From: Xinfangfangia pollutisoli
GTDB taxonomy: Bacteria > Pseudomonadota > Alphaproteobacteria > Rhodobacterales > Rhodobacteraceae
NCBI RefSeq assembly: GCF_020179405.1
Contig: NZ_JAICBZ010000043.1
Span: forward strand, 1 to 34,676
Length of the DNA stretch: 34,676 bases
Direction of reading: 5' to 3'
In this document: positions 26,614-34,003 of the stretch, piece by piece
Position numbering within the stretch: the stretch's first letter is position 1
How the letters are laid out: each line of letters opens with the position of its first letter
The notes under the pieces: model-generated
Database searches by the model: none
What the model saw: the letters and a program-made list of their open reading frames with translations, nothing else
What the model was told of the DNA's origin: nothing
Translations under genes and position numbers: made by a program

Positions 26614-28032
26614 TCATGCCTGGGCCATCATCTCGCGCACATCGGTCAGATGGCCGGTGATCGCCGCCGCCGCCGCCATGGCGGGCGACATCAGATGCGT
26701 GCGGCCACCGCGGCCCTGACGGCCCTCGAAATTGCGGTTCGAGGTGGCGGCGCAGCGTTCGCCCGGCGACAGCTGGTCGGGGTTCATGGCCAGGCACATG
26801 GAACAGCCGGCCAGACGCCATTCGAAACCCGCGTCGAGGAAGATCTGGGCCAGGCCCTCTTCCTCGGCCTGGGCGCGCACAAGGCCCGAGCCGGGAACGA
26901 CCATGGCGCGCATGCCGTCCTTGATCTTCTTGCCCTTCAGGATCGCCGCCGCGGCGCGCAGATCCTCGATCCGGCCATTGGTGCAGGAGCCGATGAAGAC
27001 CGTGTCGATCTTGATATCGGTCAGCTTCATGCCGGGGGTCAGGCCCATGTAATCCAGGCTGCGCTGCGCGGCCTCGACCTTGCCGCCATGGAAATCCGAC
27101 GCGGCGGGCACGGTGCCGGTGATCGGCAGCACGTCTTCGGGGCTGGTGCCCCAGGTGACGACGGGGGCGATGTCTTCGCCCTTCAGCGTCACGACTTTGT
27201 CGAAATGCGCGCCTTCATCGGTGAAGAGCGTCTTCCAATAGGCCAGCGCGGCTTCCCACTTGGCGCCTTTCGGCGCATGCGGGCGGCCCATCACATAGGC
27301 AAAGGTCTTTTCGTCCGGCGCGATCAGGCCGGCGCGGGCGCCGCCTTCGATCGCCATGTTGCAGACGGTCATCCGGCCTTCCATGGAAAGCTCGCGGATC
27401 GCCTGGCCGCAATATTCGATGACATAGCCGGTGCCGCCCGCGGTGCCGGTGGCGCCGATGACCGAGAGGGTGATGTCCTTGGCGGTGACGCCGGGGCGCA
27501 GGCTGCCCGTGATCTCCACCTTCATGTTCTTCGACTTTTTCTGGATCAGCGTCTGCGTGGCCAGAACATGTTCCACTTCAGACGTGCCGATGCCATGCGC
27601 CAGCGCCCCGAAAGCGCCGTGGGTGGCGGTGTGGCTGTCGCCGCAGACCACGGTCATGCCCGGCAGGGTCCAGCCCTGTTCCGGCCCGACGATATGCACG
27701 ATGCCCTGGCGCACGTCGGAGACGGGATAGTAGTTGATCCCGAAATCCTTGGCGTTCTTGTCCAGCGCTTCGACCTGGATGCGGCTGTCCTCGGTCATCG
27801 TGGCCGCATTGGCGCGGTCCAGCGTGGTGGGCACGTTGTGGTCGGGCACGGCGATGGTCTTTTCCGGGGCGCGCACCTTGCGGCCAGCCATGCGCAGGCC
27901 TTCGAAGGCCTGCGGGCTGGTGACTTCATGCACCAGATGGCGGTCGATATAGAGAATGCAGGTCCCGTCTTCGGACGTGTCGACGACGTGGTCGTCCCAG
28001 ATCTTGTCGTAAAGCGTGCGCGGAGCGGTCAT
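26614..28032 (-). CDS. leuC: 3-isopropylmalate dehydratase large subunit
   Basis: 472-residue aconitase-family protein. The three 4Fe-4S ligand cysteines are seen in FIGSCTNGR and [12 protein letters not shown]. Other motifs are [12 protein letters not shown] at the start, [33 protein letters not shown] cut by no gap, and [20 protein letters not shown]. It converts 2- to 3-isopropylmalate with LeuD. The ATG at 28032 gives the standard N-terminus ([12 protein letters not shown]), with AAGGA upstream. The longer open frame ahead of it is not conserved-looking. The small reading frame at 28107-28202 and a hairpin lie immediately upstream and could be part of its control. Confidence 0.97.
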   Translation of the reverse strand: MTAPRTLYDKIWDDHVVDTSEDGTCILYIDRHLVHEVTSPQAFEGLRMAGRKVRAPEKTIAVPDHNVPTTLDRANAATMTEDSRIQVEALDKNAKDFGINYYPVSDVRQGIVHIVGPEQGWTLPGMTVVCGDSHTATHGAFGALAHGIGTSEVEHVLATQTLIQKKSKNMKVEITGSLRPGVTAKDITLSVIGATGTAGGTGYVIEYCGQAIRELSMEGRMTVCNMAIEGGARAGLIAPDEKTFAYVMGRPHAPKGAKWEAALAYWKTLFTDEGAHFDKVVTLKGEDIAPVVTWGTSPEDVLPITGTVPAASDFHGGKVEAAQRSLDYMGLTPGMKLTDIKIDTVFIGSCTNGRIEDLRAAAAILKGKKIKDGMRAMVVPGSGLVRAQAEEEGLAQIFLDAGFEWRLAGCSMCLAMNPDQLSPGERCAATSNRNFEGRQGRGGRTHLMSPAMAAAAAITGHLTDVREMMAQA

Positions 28033-28080
28033 GGCGCTGGTCCTTGGCTGTCGCTGTGGAAGGCTGAGGGGATGCGCGGA

Positions 28081-28098
28081 GAAACGCCCGCGCGGGCG
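28081..28098 (-). terminator. hairpin between the 31-codon frame and leuC
   Basis: The 14-base self-complementary string at 28085-28098 (CGCCCGCGCGGGCG) is followed on the minus strand by TTTC. It lies between the stop of the small reading frame and the leuC start, where an attenuator would be expected. The T-run is too short for a confident terminator. Confidence 0.35.
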
Positions 28099-28106
28099 GG
28101 GCACCG

Positions 28107-28202
28107 TCAGGAAAGGCGGGCGAGGATCGTGCGGGTCATGCCGAAGAAGCGCGCGGGCAGGCGCGCGTGATCGGTGATGTTGAAGTAGATGAACCCGTCC
28201 AT
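28107..28202 (-). CDS. small 31-residue protein or leader peptide upstream of leuC
   Basis: A 31-codon frame beginning [16 protein letters not shown] and ending in TILARLS. Nearly all codons end in C or G while first and second positions are mixed (many TTC, ATC, AAC, TAC), the pattern of real coding sequence in this window. It stops 74 bases before leuC on the same strand. There is no ribosome-binding site, but a promoter candidate is placed so that the transcript would start at or next to the ATG. Leucine is not unusually frequent (three residues), so it is not a classical leucine-counting leader. It could be an independent small protein. I do not recognise it. Confidence 0.5.
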   Translation of the reverse strand: MDGFIYFNITDHARLPARFFGMTRTILARLS

Positions 28203-28210
28203 GAGCGATG

Positions 28211-28239
28211 GATGTACGCCGAGTCCCGCCGCAATGCAA
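28211..28239 (-). promoter_or_regulatory. possible promoter of the small frame and leuC
   Basis: On the minus strand TTGCAT (28239-28234), 17 bases, TACATC (28216-28211). Eight bases then separate the -10 from the ATG of the 31-codon frame, which would give a leaderless or nearly leaderless mRNA. Confidence 0.35.
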
Positions 28240-28303
28240 CTGTCGCGCCGGGGCGGCGTGGCCGCGGGGCAACGGTCGCGCGTGGTGCGCGGGCGGGCGC
28301 GCC

Positions 28304-29074
28304 TCAGTCCCAGAAGGCCTGGCGGATCAGGTTCAGCCCGCTCAGCACCAGCAGGCCTTGCGTCCAGCGCCGGAAGCGGGCCTGGTCCAGCCGGTCCTGC
28401 ACCCGGTAACCGGCCCACATGCCCGCCATGGCGGCCGGCACCAGCAGCGCCGAGAACCACAGCCGCGGCCCCTGCATCAGCCCGGTGCCCAGATGCGCCG
28501 CCAGAAGTGCGATGGCGCCGATCAGGAACACCACGCCCTGCGCCCGCACCGCCTGGACCTTGGGCACGTTGGTCGACAGCAGATAGACCAGAAGCGGCGG
28601 GCCCCAGATCCCCGAGATGCCGCCATACAGGCCTCCGATCACGCCCAGGATCCATTCGGCGCGGGCGCGATGTTCCAGTTTCAGCGCCAAGGGCAGGCCC
28701 AGAAGCTGCGCGCCGGCGAAAGCCGTGACCGGCACGCCCAGCATCAGCAGATAGCCCATGCGCGGGATCAGCCAGAACAGCTGCGCCGACAGAAGGATGA
28801 AGACCACGGTGCCGATCAGGAAGCGGCGATAGTCGCGCGCGGTCTGCACCGCCGGCGCCCAGCCCTGGCGGAAGGCCTGGCTGAGGTTGGTGAACAGCGT
28901 CGGCAGGATCAGCCCGGCCAGCGCCACATCGGCGGGCAGGAAGGCCGAAAAGGCCGAGACCATGATCAGGGGCATGGCAAAGCCCACCGCGCCCTTGACG
29001 AAGCCCGCGAACAAAACCACCGCCACGGCCAGGCCCAGCTGGGTTGCCGTCAGATCGCCAAACAGGAATTCCAT
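28304..29074 (-). CDS. TauE/SafE-family sulfite exporter-like membrane protein
   Basis: 256-residue polytopic protein with about eight membrane helices in two related halves. The N-terminal [26 protein letters not shown] and the mid-protein [20 protein letters not shown] are the paired glycine-rich segments typical of this family (the 'G..G.GGG' regions). Members export sulfite, sulfoacetate or related organic anions; the substrate here is unknown and no sulfur genes are adjacent. It is transcribed toward leuC, but a gap of about 100 bases with a promoter candidate suggests leuC is independent. Divergent from the DUF3859-like gene. Confidence 0.88.
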   Translation of the reverse strand: MEFLFGDLTATQLGLAVAVVLFAGFVKGAVGFAMPLIMVSAFSAFLPADVALAGLILPTLFTNLSQAFRQGWAPAVQTARDYRRFLIGTVVFILLSAQLFWLIPRMGYLLMLGVPVTAFAGAQLLGLPLALKLEHRARAEWILGVIGGLYGGISGIWGPPLLVYLLSTNVPKVQAVRAQGVVFLIGAIALLAAHLGTGLMQGPRLWFSALLVPAAMAGMWAGYRVQDRLDQARFRRWTQGLLVLSGLNLIRQAFWD

Positions 29075-29130
29075 ACCGCCCTCGGTCCAGTCTGTTTCCT
29101 GATCGCAGAGGTTTTGCGCCGGGGGAAGGC

Positions 29131-29159
29131 TTGAGCCGCTGGCGCGCGCATGTTTTCAT
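29131..29159 (+). promoter_or_regulatory. possible promoter of the DUF3859-like gene
   Basis: TTGAGC (29131-29136), 17 bases, TTTCAT (29154-29159), each matching four of six consensus bases. Six bases then lead to the ATG at 29166, so the mRNA may be leaderless. Confidence 0.3.
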
Positions 29160-29165
29160 CGCCCG

Positions 29166-29741
29166 ATGCATGCGCTTCGCACCCTGACCCGCCAAACCTG
29201 TCTGTCCCTTGCCCTTCTGGGCGCGCTTCTGGGGGGCCCTCTGGCCGCGCCCGCGGCGGCGGGCCCCGGCGCCGAGCCGGTGGCGCCGGTCAAGCTGCCC
29301 GAGATCGCGGTGCTGGAACTGGGCGTCTTCTGCGCCTGGCAGCAGATGGAACGCGCCCCGGCACCCGGCACCGCGACCGGCTGGATCCATGTGCCGCTGG
29401 ATGCGATCGACTTCACCTGGAAGGACCAGCAGGTCGTGCCGGCGGTGATCGGCATGGGGTTCGGCATCAAGGCCACCGGCGCCAAGGGCTTTGAAACCGC
29501 GGTGGGCGAGGTGAAGGTCTGGCGCCCGGGCCGCAAGACGCCCGAGACCTGGGCCTCGGACATCACCGATTTCGGCCCGACCCTGGCCTTCTTCCGCTTC
29601 GACGAGGCCTCGGAATTGCTGCCCGGCACCTGGGTGATCGAGGGCTGGGACCGCGACAGGATGCTGTATCGGGTGGAATTCCTGGTGGTGCCGGCCGCCA
29701 CGCTGCCCGGCATGGCCGGGGCCTGCGACGCCACATCGTGA
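29166..29741 (+). CDS. secreted protein, DUF3859-like
   Basis: 191 residues with a clear signal peptide (SLALLGALLGGPLAAPAAAG, cleavage near residue 32). The mature part is one small beta-rich domain: IAVLELGVFCAWQQ, GWIHVPLDAIDFTW, VIGMGFGIKATG, ASDITDFGPTLAFFRFDEA and LLPGTWVIEGWDRDRMLYRVEF. This resembles the DUF3859 family as I remember it, whose function is unknown. One cysteine in LGVFCAW and one near the end (GACDATS) could form a disulfide. The ATG at 29166 gives the signal peptide directly. It is divergent from the exporter gene; mcd follows on the same strand after 140 bases that include a palindrome. Confidence 0.7.
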   Translation: MHALRTLTRQTCLSLALLGALLGGPLAAPAAAGPGAEPVAPVKLPEIAVLELGVFCAWQQMERAPAPGTATGWIHVPLDAIDFTWKDQQVVPAVIGMGFGIKATGAKGFETAVGEVKVWRPGRKTPETWASDITDFGPTLAFFRFDEASELLPGTWVIEGWDRDRMLYRVEFLVVPAATLPGMAGACDATS

Positions 29742-29754
29742 CCGGACCCCGGGC

Positions 29755-29796
29755 TGAAAATCGGACGCGACATATTCATTCGTGATTGTCGCGTCG
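29755..29796 (+). promoter_or_regulatory. palindromic element upstream of mcd
   Basis: TGAAAATC (29755-29762) is followed by GACGCGACA (29764-29772) and, after 14 bases, its exact complement TGTCGCGTC (29787-29795). Within the loop TCA-TTCG-TGA can pair further. The string resembles the element in the phaA-phaB spacer. It could be an operator controlling mcd or a terminator of the upstream gene; there is no T-run after it. Confidence 0.5.
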
Positions 29797-29881
29797 TGCG
29801 AAAGGATATTGCGCTGCGGTCGCGAAGGGTTTACGCCTCGCAGGTGCAGAATCCTGTCCGTTTCCAGCCCGGAGTGCCCCG

Positions 29882-31546
29882 ATGCCGCATGATGGTCCGC
29901 CCCAATCCGTTTCCCTGCTGCTTCCCGGCCTGAAGGGCCTGACCGAGGCGGCCCTGCCCGAGCTGTCGGCGCTGTTCGATGCGGCCAAGGCGGGTCTGGC
30001 CGCGCGGGTGACGCGGGGCGGCAAGATCAGCGCCGCGGCGCTGGAGGAACACCAATTCGCCGCGCATGCGCTGTCCTGGCTGGCCACCTATGTCGAGGCG
30101 CTGCGCCAGCTGGATGCCTGGGCGGGGCGGTTGCGCGACGCGGGCAGCTTTGGCGAGATCGAGGCGCTGATCCTGCAGATCGGCTTTGGCGAATATCTGA
30201 ACCAGATCGCCGGCGGCATCCCGATGAGCCAGGGCGAAATCGCACGGCTCGCCGATCTGGACCAAAGCTGGACCCCGGGCGAGGCGGCGCAGGCGCTGAT
30301 GGCGGGGGGCAATACCCCGGCCGTGCGCGACCGGCTGGTGGCCCTGATGCGCGACAACCACGGTCGCGCCACCTTCGGCGCCACCGGGCTGGACGAAGAG
30401 CTGGAGATGATCCGCGACCAGTTCCGCCGCTATGCGGATGAAAAGGTGATTCCGGTCGCGCATGACTGGCACCTGAAGGACGAGCTGATCCCGATGGAGG
30501 TGATCCGCGAGCTGGCGGAAATGGGCGTCTTCGGCCTGACCATCCCCGAGGAATTCGGCGGCTTCGGCCTGTCCAAGGCCTCGATGGTGGTGGTGTCGGA
30601 AGAACTGTCGCGCGGCTATATCGGCGTCGGATCGCTGGGCACGCGGTCGGAAATCGCGGCCGAGCTGATCCTGACCGGCGGCACGCCCGAACAGAAGGCG
30701 CAGTGGCTGCCGAAGCTGGCAAGCGGTGAGATCCTGCCGACGGCGGTGTTCACCGAACCGAACACCGGCTCGGACCTGGGGTCGCTGCGCACCCGCGCCA
30801 CCCGCACCGAAGACGGCTGGGAAGTGACCGGCAACAAGACCTGGATCACCCATGCCGCGCGCACCCATGTGATGACGCTTCTGGCCCGGACCGACCCCGA
30901 CACCACCGACTGGCGCGGGCTGTCGATGTTCCTGGCCGAGAAGACCCCGGGCACCGATGCCGATCCCTTCCCGACCCCGGGCATGACCGGCGGCGAGATC
31001 GAGGTGCTGGGCTATCGGGGCATGAAGGAATACGAGCTGGGCTTCGACCGGTTCAAGGTGAAGGCGGAAAACCTTCTGGGCGGCCAGCCCGGGCAGGGTT
31101 TCAAGCAGCTGATGCAGACCTTCGAAAGCGCCCGGATCCAGACCGGCGCGCGGGCGATCGGGGTTGCGCAATCGGCGCTGGAAACCGGGCTGCAATATGC
31201 CGAAGAGCGCCGGCAATTCGGCAAGCCGCTGGTGGAATTTCCGCGGATCGCCGGGAAACTGGCGATGATGGCGGTCGAGGTGATGATCGCGCGGCAGCTG
31301 ACCTATTTCAGCGCCTGGCAAAAGGATCATGACAAGCGCTGCGATCTGGAAGCGGGCATGGCCAAGCTGCTGGGCGCGCGAATCGCCTGGGCCGCGGCCG
31401 ATAACGCCTTGCAGATTCACGGTGGCAACGGCTTTGCGCTGGAATACCGAATCAGTCGGATACTGTGTGATGCGCGCATCTTAAATATTTTTGAAGGTGC
31501 GGCTGAGATTCAAGCGCAGGTGATCGCCAGACGCTTGTTGGACTGA
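29882..31546 (+). CDS. mcd: (2S)-methylsuccinyl-CoA dehydrogenase
   Basis: 554-residue FAD enzyme of the acyl-CoA dehydrogenase family that oxidises methylsuccinyl-CoA to mesaconyl-CoA in the ethylmalonyl-CoA pathway for acetyl-CoA assimilation. It differs from ordinary acyl-CoA dehydrogenases by an extra N-terminal domain of about 155 residues (EALILQIGFGEYLNQIAGGIPMSQ), which is characteristic of Mcd. The dehydrogenase part has GLTIPEEFGGFGLS, TEPNTGSDLGSL, TGNKTWITHAART and the C-terminal IFEGAAEIQ, where Glu538 occupies the family's catalytic-base position. The ATG at 29882 follows GGAG by 7 bases. The last 32 sense codons are unlike the rest: 15 end in A or T. Confidence 0.9.
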   Translation: MPHDGPPQSVSLLLPGLKGLTEAALPELSALFDAAKAGLAARVTRGGKISAAALEEHQFAAHALSWLATYVEALRQLDAWAGRLRDAGSFGEIEALILQIGFGEYLNQIAGGIPMSQGEIARLADLDQSWTPGEAAQALMAGGNTPAVRDRLVALMRDNHGRATFGATGLDEELEMIRDQFRRYADEKVIPVAHDWHLKDELIPMEVIRELAEMGVFGLTIPEEFGGFGLSKASMVVVSEELSRGYIGVGSLGTRSEIAAELILTGGTPEQKAQWLPKLASGEILPTAVFTEPNTGSDLGSLRTRATRTEDGWEVTGNKTWITHAARTHVMTLLARTDPDTTDWRGLSMFLAEKTPGTDADPFPTPGMTGGEIEVLGYRGMKEYELGFDRFKVKAENLLGGQPGQGFKQLMQTFESARIQTGARAIGVAQSALETGLQYAEERRQFGKPLVEFPRIAGKLAMMAVEVMIARQLTYFSAWQKDHDKRCDLEAGMAKLLGARIAWAAADNALQIHGGNGFALEYRISRILCDARILNIFEGAAEIQAQVIARRLLD

Positions 31547-31668
31547 CATTCGACAGCCGGGCCGAAGCGCAATGGCAAAAACCCGACACCGCGCAATTCA
31601 CTTTTGGTTGAACAGGCACGGTCGGTAACGGATGGTTGGCGCACGATCTGAATCTGACCAGGCTGACC
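31547..31668. other. AT-richer gap between mcd and the SDR gene
   Basis: 122 bases, noticeably less GC-rich than the surroundings (for example CAATTCACTTTTGG near 31595-31608). No convincing hairpin or promoter pair was found by eye. It belongs to a compositional island that begins inside the mcd 3' end. Confidence 0.4.
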
Positions 31669-32685
31669 ATGACCGAGACAATCGTCTTAACCGGGATATC
31701 CGGTTTCATTGCCAAACATATCGCGCTGTCGGCGCTGAACAGGGGGCATCATCTGCGCGGCACGCTGCGCGACATGACCCGCGCCGACGAGGTGCGCGAC
31801 GCGCTGCGTCCGGGCCTTGCCGACCCGTCGGCGCTGGACCGGCTGAGCTTCTATCCGGCCGATCTGGAACAGGATGCCGGCTGGGACGCGGCCTTCGACG
31901 GCGCGACGGCGCTGATCCACTGCGCCTCGCCCTTTCCGCTTGCACAGCCGGAAGATGAAATGGACCTGATTCACCCCGCGGTCGACGGCACGGCCAGGGT
32001 GATGCGGGCGGCCGCGGCGGCGGGGGTGAGACGGGTGGTCCTCACCTCTTCCACCGTGGCGGTTCTGGACGATGCCAAGGATGGCATCCAGGACGAAGAG
32101 GATTGGTGCGATCCGTCTTCGCCTGCGACCACGCCCTATGCCCGGTCGAAGACGCTTGCGGAACGGGCCGCCTGGGCGCTGGCCTCGGATCTGGGCCTGG
32201 CGCTGACCGTGGTCAATCCGGGCCTGGTGGCGGGCCCGCCGCTGGACCGGCATTACGGCAGCTCGCTGCGGCTGATCGAGCGGATCCTGAAGGGGCGCGA
32301 CCGGATGCTGCCCGACATGGGCTTTCCGGTGGTCGATGTGCGCGATGTGGCCGAGATGCATCTGCGCGCGCTGGAACGCCCCGCGACCGAGGGGCGGCGC
32401 TACATCGCCTCGGCCGGGTCGATGACCCTGGTTGAGATCGGGCGGCTGTTCAAGGATGCCTGGCCGACCCAGCGCATTCCCACAAAGGTGGCGCCGCATG
32501 CGCTGGTCCGGCTGCTTGCGACCTTCAACCCCGATCTGCGGGCGATCCTGCCCAAGCTGGGCCGGCTGGACCGGGTCTCAAGCCGGCGCGCGCAGGCCGA
32601 AATGGACATGGCCTTCATCCCGGCGGCCGCGTCGATGAAGGCCAGCGCGACCTGGCTGATCAAGGTCGGCTGGATCTGGGCCTGA
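31669..32685 (+). CDS. NAD(P)-dependent epimerase/dihydroflavonol-reductase-like SDR protein
   Basis: 338-residue extended short-chain dehydrogenase. The nucleotide-binding motif is VLTGISGFIAKHIA (residues 6-19). The catalytic YxxxK is in PYARSKTLAE (Tyr near 157, Lys near 161), with the upstream Ser in VVLTSSTVAV. FPVVDVRDVAEMHLRALE is the C-terminal substrate-domain signature of the dihydroflavonol-4-reductase-like group (aldehyde or ketone reductases). Substrate unknown. I prefer the ATG at 31669 because the Rossmann fold starts there; a TTG 33 bases upstream is possible. The ribosome-binding site is weak. The first dozen codons include rare ones (ACA, TTA, ATA), continuing the AT-rich island. 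The next gene is convergent. Confidence 0.83.
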   Translation: MTETIVLTGISGFIAKHIALSALNRGHHLRGTLRDMTRADEVRDALRPGLADPSALDRLSFYPADLEQDAGWDAAFDGATALIHCASPFPLAQPEDEMDLIHPAVDGTARVMRAAAAAGVRRVVLTSSTVAVLDDAKDGIQDEEDWCDPSSPATTPYARSKTLAERAAWALASDLGLALTVVNPGLVAGPPLDRHYGSSLRLIERILKGRDRMLPDMGFPVVDVRDVAEMHLRALERPATEGRRYIASAGSMTLVEIGRLFKDAWPTQRIPTKVAPHALVRLLATFNPDLRAILPKLGRLDRVSSRRAQAEMDMAFIPAAASMKASATWLIKVGWIWA

Positions 32686-32694
32686 GCCTGGCGC

Positions 32695-32718
32695 CCGCCT
32701 GACCTTCGGGTCAGGCGG
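32695..32718. terminator. bidirectional hairpin with a C(UUCG)G loop
   Basis: CCGCCTGACC, TTCG, GGTCAGGCGG: a perfect 10-bp stem with the very stable cUUCGg tetraloop on the plus strand, 9 bases after the SDR stop. Its right arm covers the stop codon of the convergent MFS gene (32711-32713). No T-run on either side. Confidence 0.65.
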
Positions 32719-33934
32719 CCTCGCCGCCATGCGAGGGGCGCAGCACGCCCAGCCGCGGGTGCAGCTTGCCGGCGATCATCCAGCTGGCCAGAAGCCCCGC
32801 CGCGCTGGCGGCGAAGATCCCCGGCAGCGGCAGCAGAAACAGCACGATCCAGGCCGCCCCCGGCGTCAGGATGCCCGAGACATCGCGGAAGCTGGAATAG
32901 ACCGCGCTCATCTCGGTGCGCTCGGACGGTTTGACCGACATCAGGAAGGGCAGGCCGCCCACCACGTCCAGCATGACCAGGAAGAAGGACGAGCCGAAGC
33001 ACAGAAGCACCGTCGCCCAGGGCAGCATCGACAGAAGTGCAGCACCCCCCATCAGGGCCGCGCAGGCGGCGAAGGCCAGCCGGACCGAGCGGCGGACCGA
33101 CAGGCCGCGGGCGAAGCGGTTGATCTGCGGGGCGACGAACAGGAAGGTGTTCGACAGCGACAGGGCGATGCCCGCGACCTTGTCGCCCAGGCCCGCCTCG
33201 ACGCAGAAGATCGGCAGATAGACGATATAGACCCACCAGCCGCAGCTGCGCATGACGGCGAAGAACCAGCCGGCGATCAGCCGGGGCTGGCGAAAGAACC
33301 GGCCCAGATAGCCCAGCGGATTGACGGCGGGCCCGCGCGCGCGGCTGATCTGCTTGCCATTGCCCAGGCGCAGCACCCAGAACACCGCCAGCAGGGCCAG
33401 GGCGAAGGCGCCGGCCACCAGGAAGGGCGCGGGTGTCCACAGATGCAGCAGCGCCACCCCCGCCATCGGCCCGGCCGACCAGGGCAGGGCGGCATACAGC
33501 ATCTGCACCGACTGGCTGCGCCCCAGATTCTCGCGCGTGACATAGTCCAGCACATAGGCGTTGAAGCAGACAAAGATCGTCGCCGTCGCCATGCCGTTGC
33601 AGATCAGCCCCAGATGCACCCCCAGGCTGCTGCCCTGAATGGCCAGCGCCATGCCGGCCAGGTAGAACAGGCAGCCCGCCGTATAGACCCAGCGCCGCGG
33701 CACATAGCGGGTGACCCAGGGCAGCATCAGCCCGGTCACCAGCGCCACGATCCCGGTGGCCAGATAGGCCAGCGACACCGCCTGGGCCGAGCCGAGCCTG
33801 TCGTACAGATACAGCGGCATCGCGCTGATCATCGTGCCGCGGACCGCGGCATCAAGCCCGGCGAGAATGGCGAAATGTTCGATCTGCGGCGTCGCGCTGT
33901 GCTTCAGCGCCAGCGGAATGTAACGAAGGGCCAT
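32711..33934 (-). CDS. MFS transporter
   Basis: 407-residue major-facilitator protein with about 12 hydrophobic helices. Recognisable elements are the first-helix segment EHFAILAGLDAAVRGTMISAMPLYLYD, the loop 2-3 region PWVTRYVPRRWVY, and a central basic loop (GNGKQISRARGPAVNP) separating the two halves. LDVVGGLPFLMSVKPSERTEMSAVYSSFRD near helix 10 is distinctive, but I cannot link it to a substrate. It starts at 33934, 69 bases after the recO stop on the same strand, so it may be read from the recO mRNA. Drug or metabolite export is possible; no regulator is adjacent. Confidence 0.85.
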   Translation of the reverse strand: MALRYIPLALKHSATPQIEHFAILAGLDAAVRGTMISAMPLYLYDRLGSAQAVSLAYLATGIVALVTGLMLPWVTRYVPRRWVYTAGCLFYLAGMALAIQGSSLGVHLGLICNGMATATIFVCFNAYVLDYVTRENLGRSQSVQMLYAALPWSAGPMAGVALLHLWTPAPFLVAGAFALALLAVFWVLRLGNGKQISRARGPAVNPLGYLGRFFRQPRLIAGWFFAVMRSCGWWVYIVYLPIFCVEAGLGDKVAGIALSLSNTFLFVAPQINRFARGLSVRRSVRLAFAACAALMGGAALLSMLPWATVLLCFGSSFFLVMLDVVGGLPFLMSVKPSERTEMSAVYSSFRDVSGILTPGAAWIVLFLLPLPGIFAASAAGLLASWMIAGKLHPRLGVLRPSHGGEAA

Positions 33935-34003
33935 GGCCCATGGACAGGGAAAGCGCGGGCGGCGTCTGCCCGAAAGCCGACATGAACCGGTCGTTTCGCG
34001 CCG

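Noticed and set aside
28107-29390. A 427-codon minus-strand frame running from upstream of the TauE gene down to leuC
   Set aside because: It overlaps the well-supported TauE gene in another frame and lacks domain features; only its last 31 codons, after an internal ATG, look coding.
29786-29881. N-terminal extension of mcd from an upstream TTG
   Set aside because: It would cover the palindrome upstream of mcd, has no ribosome-binding site, and Mcd-like sequence begins after the ATG at 29882.
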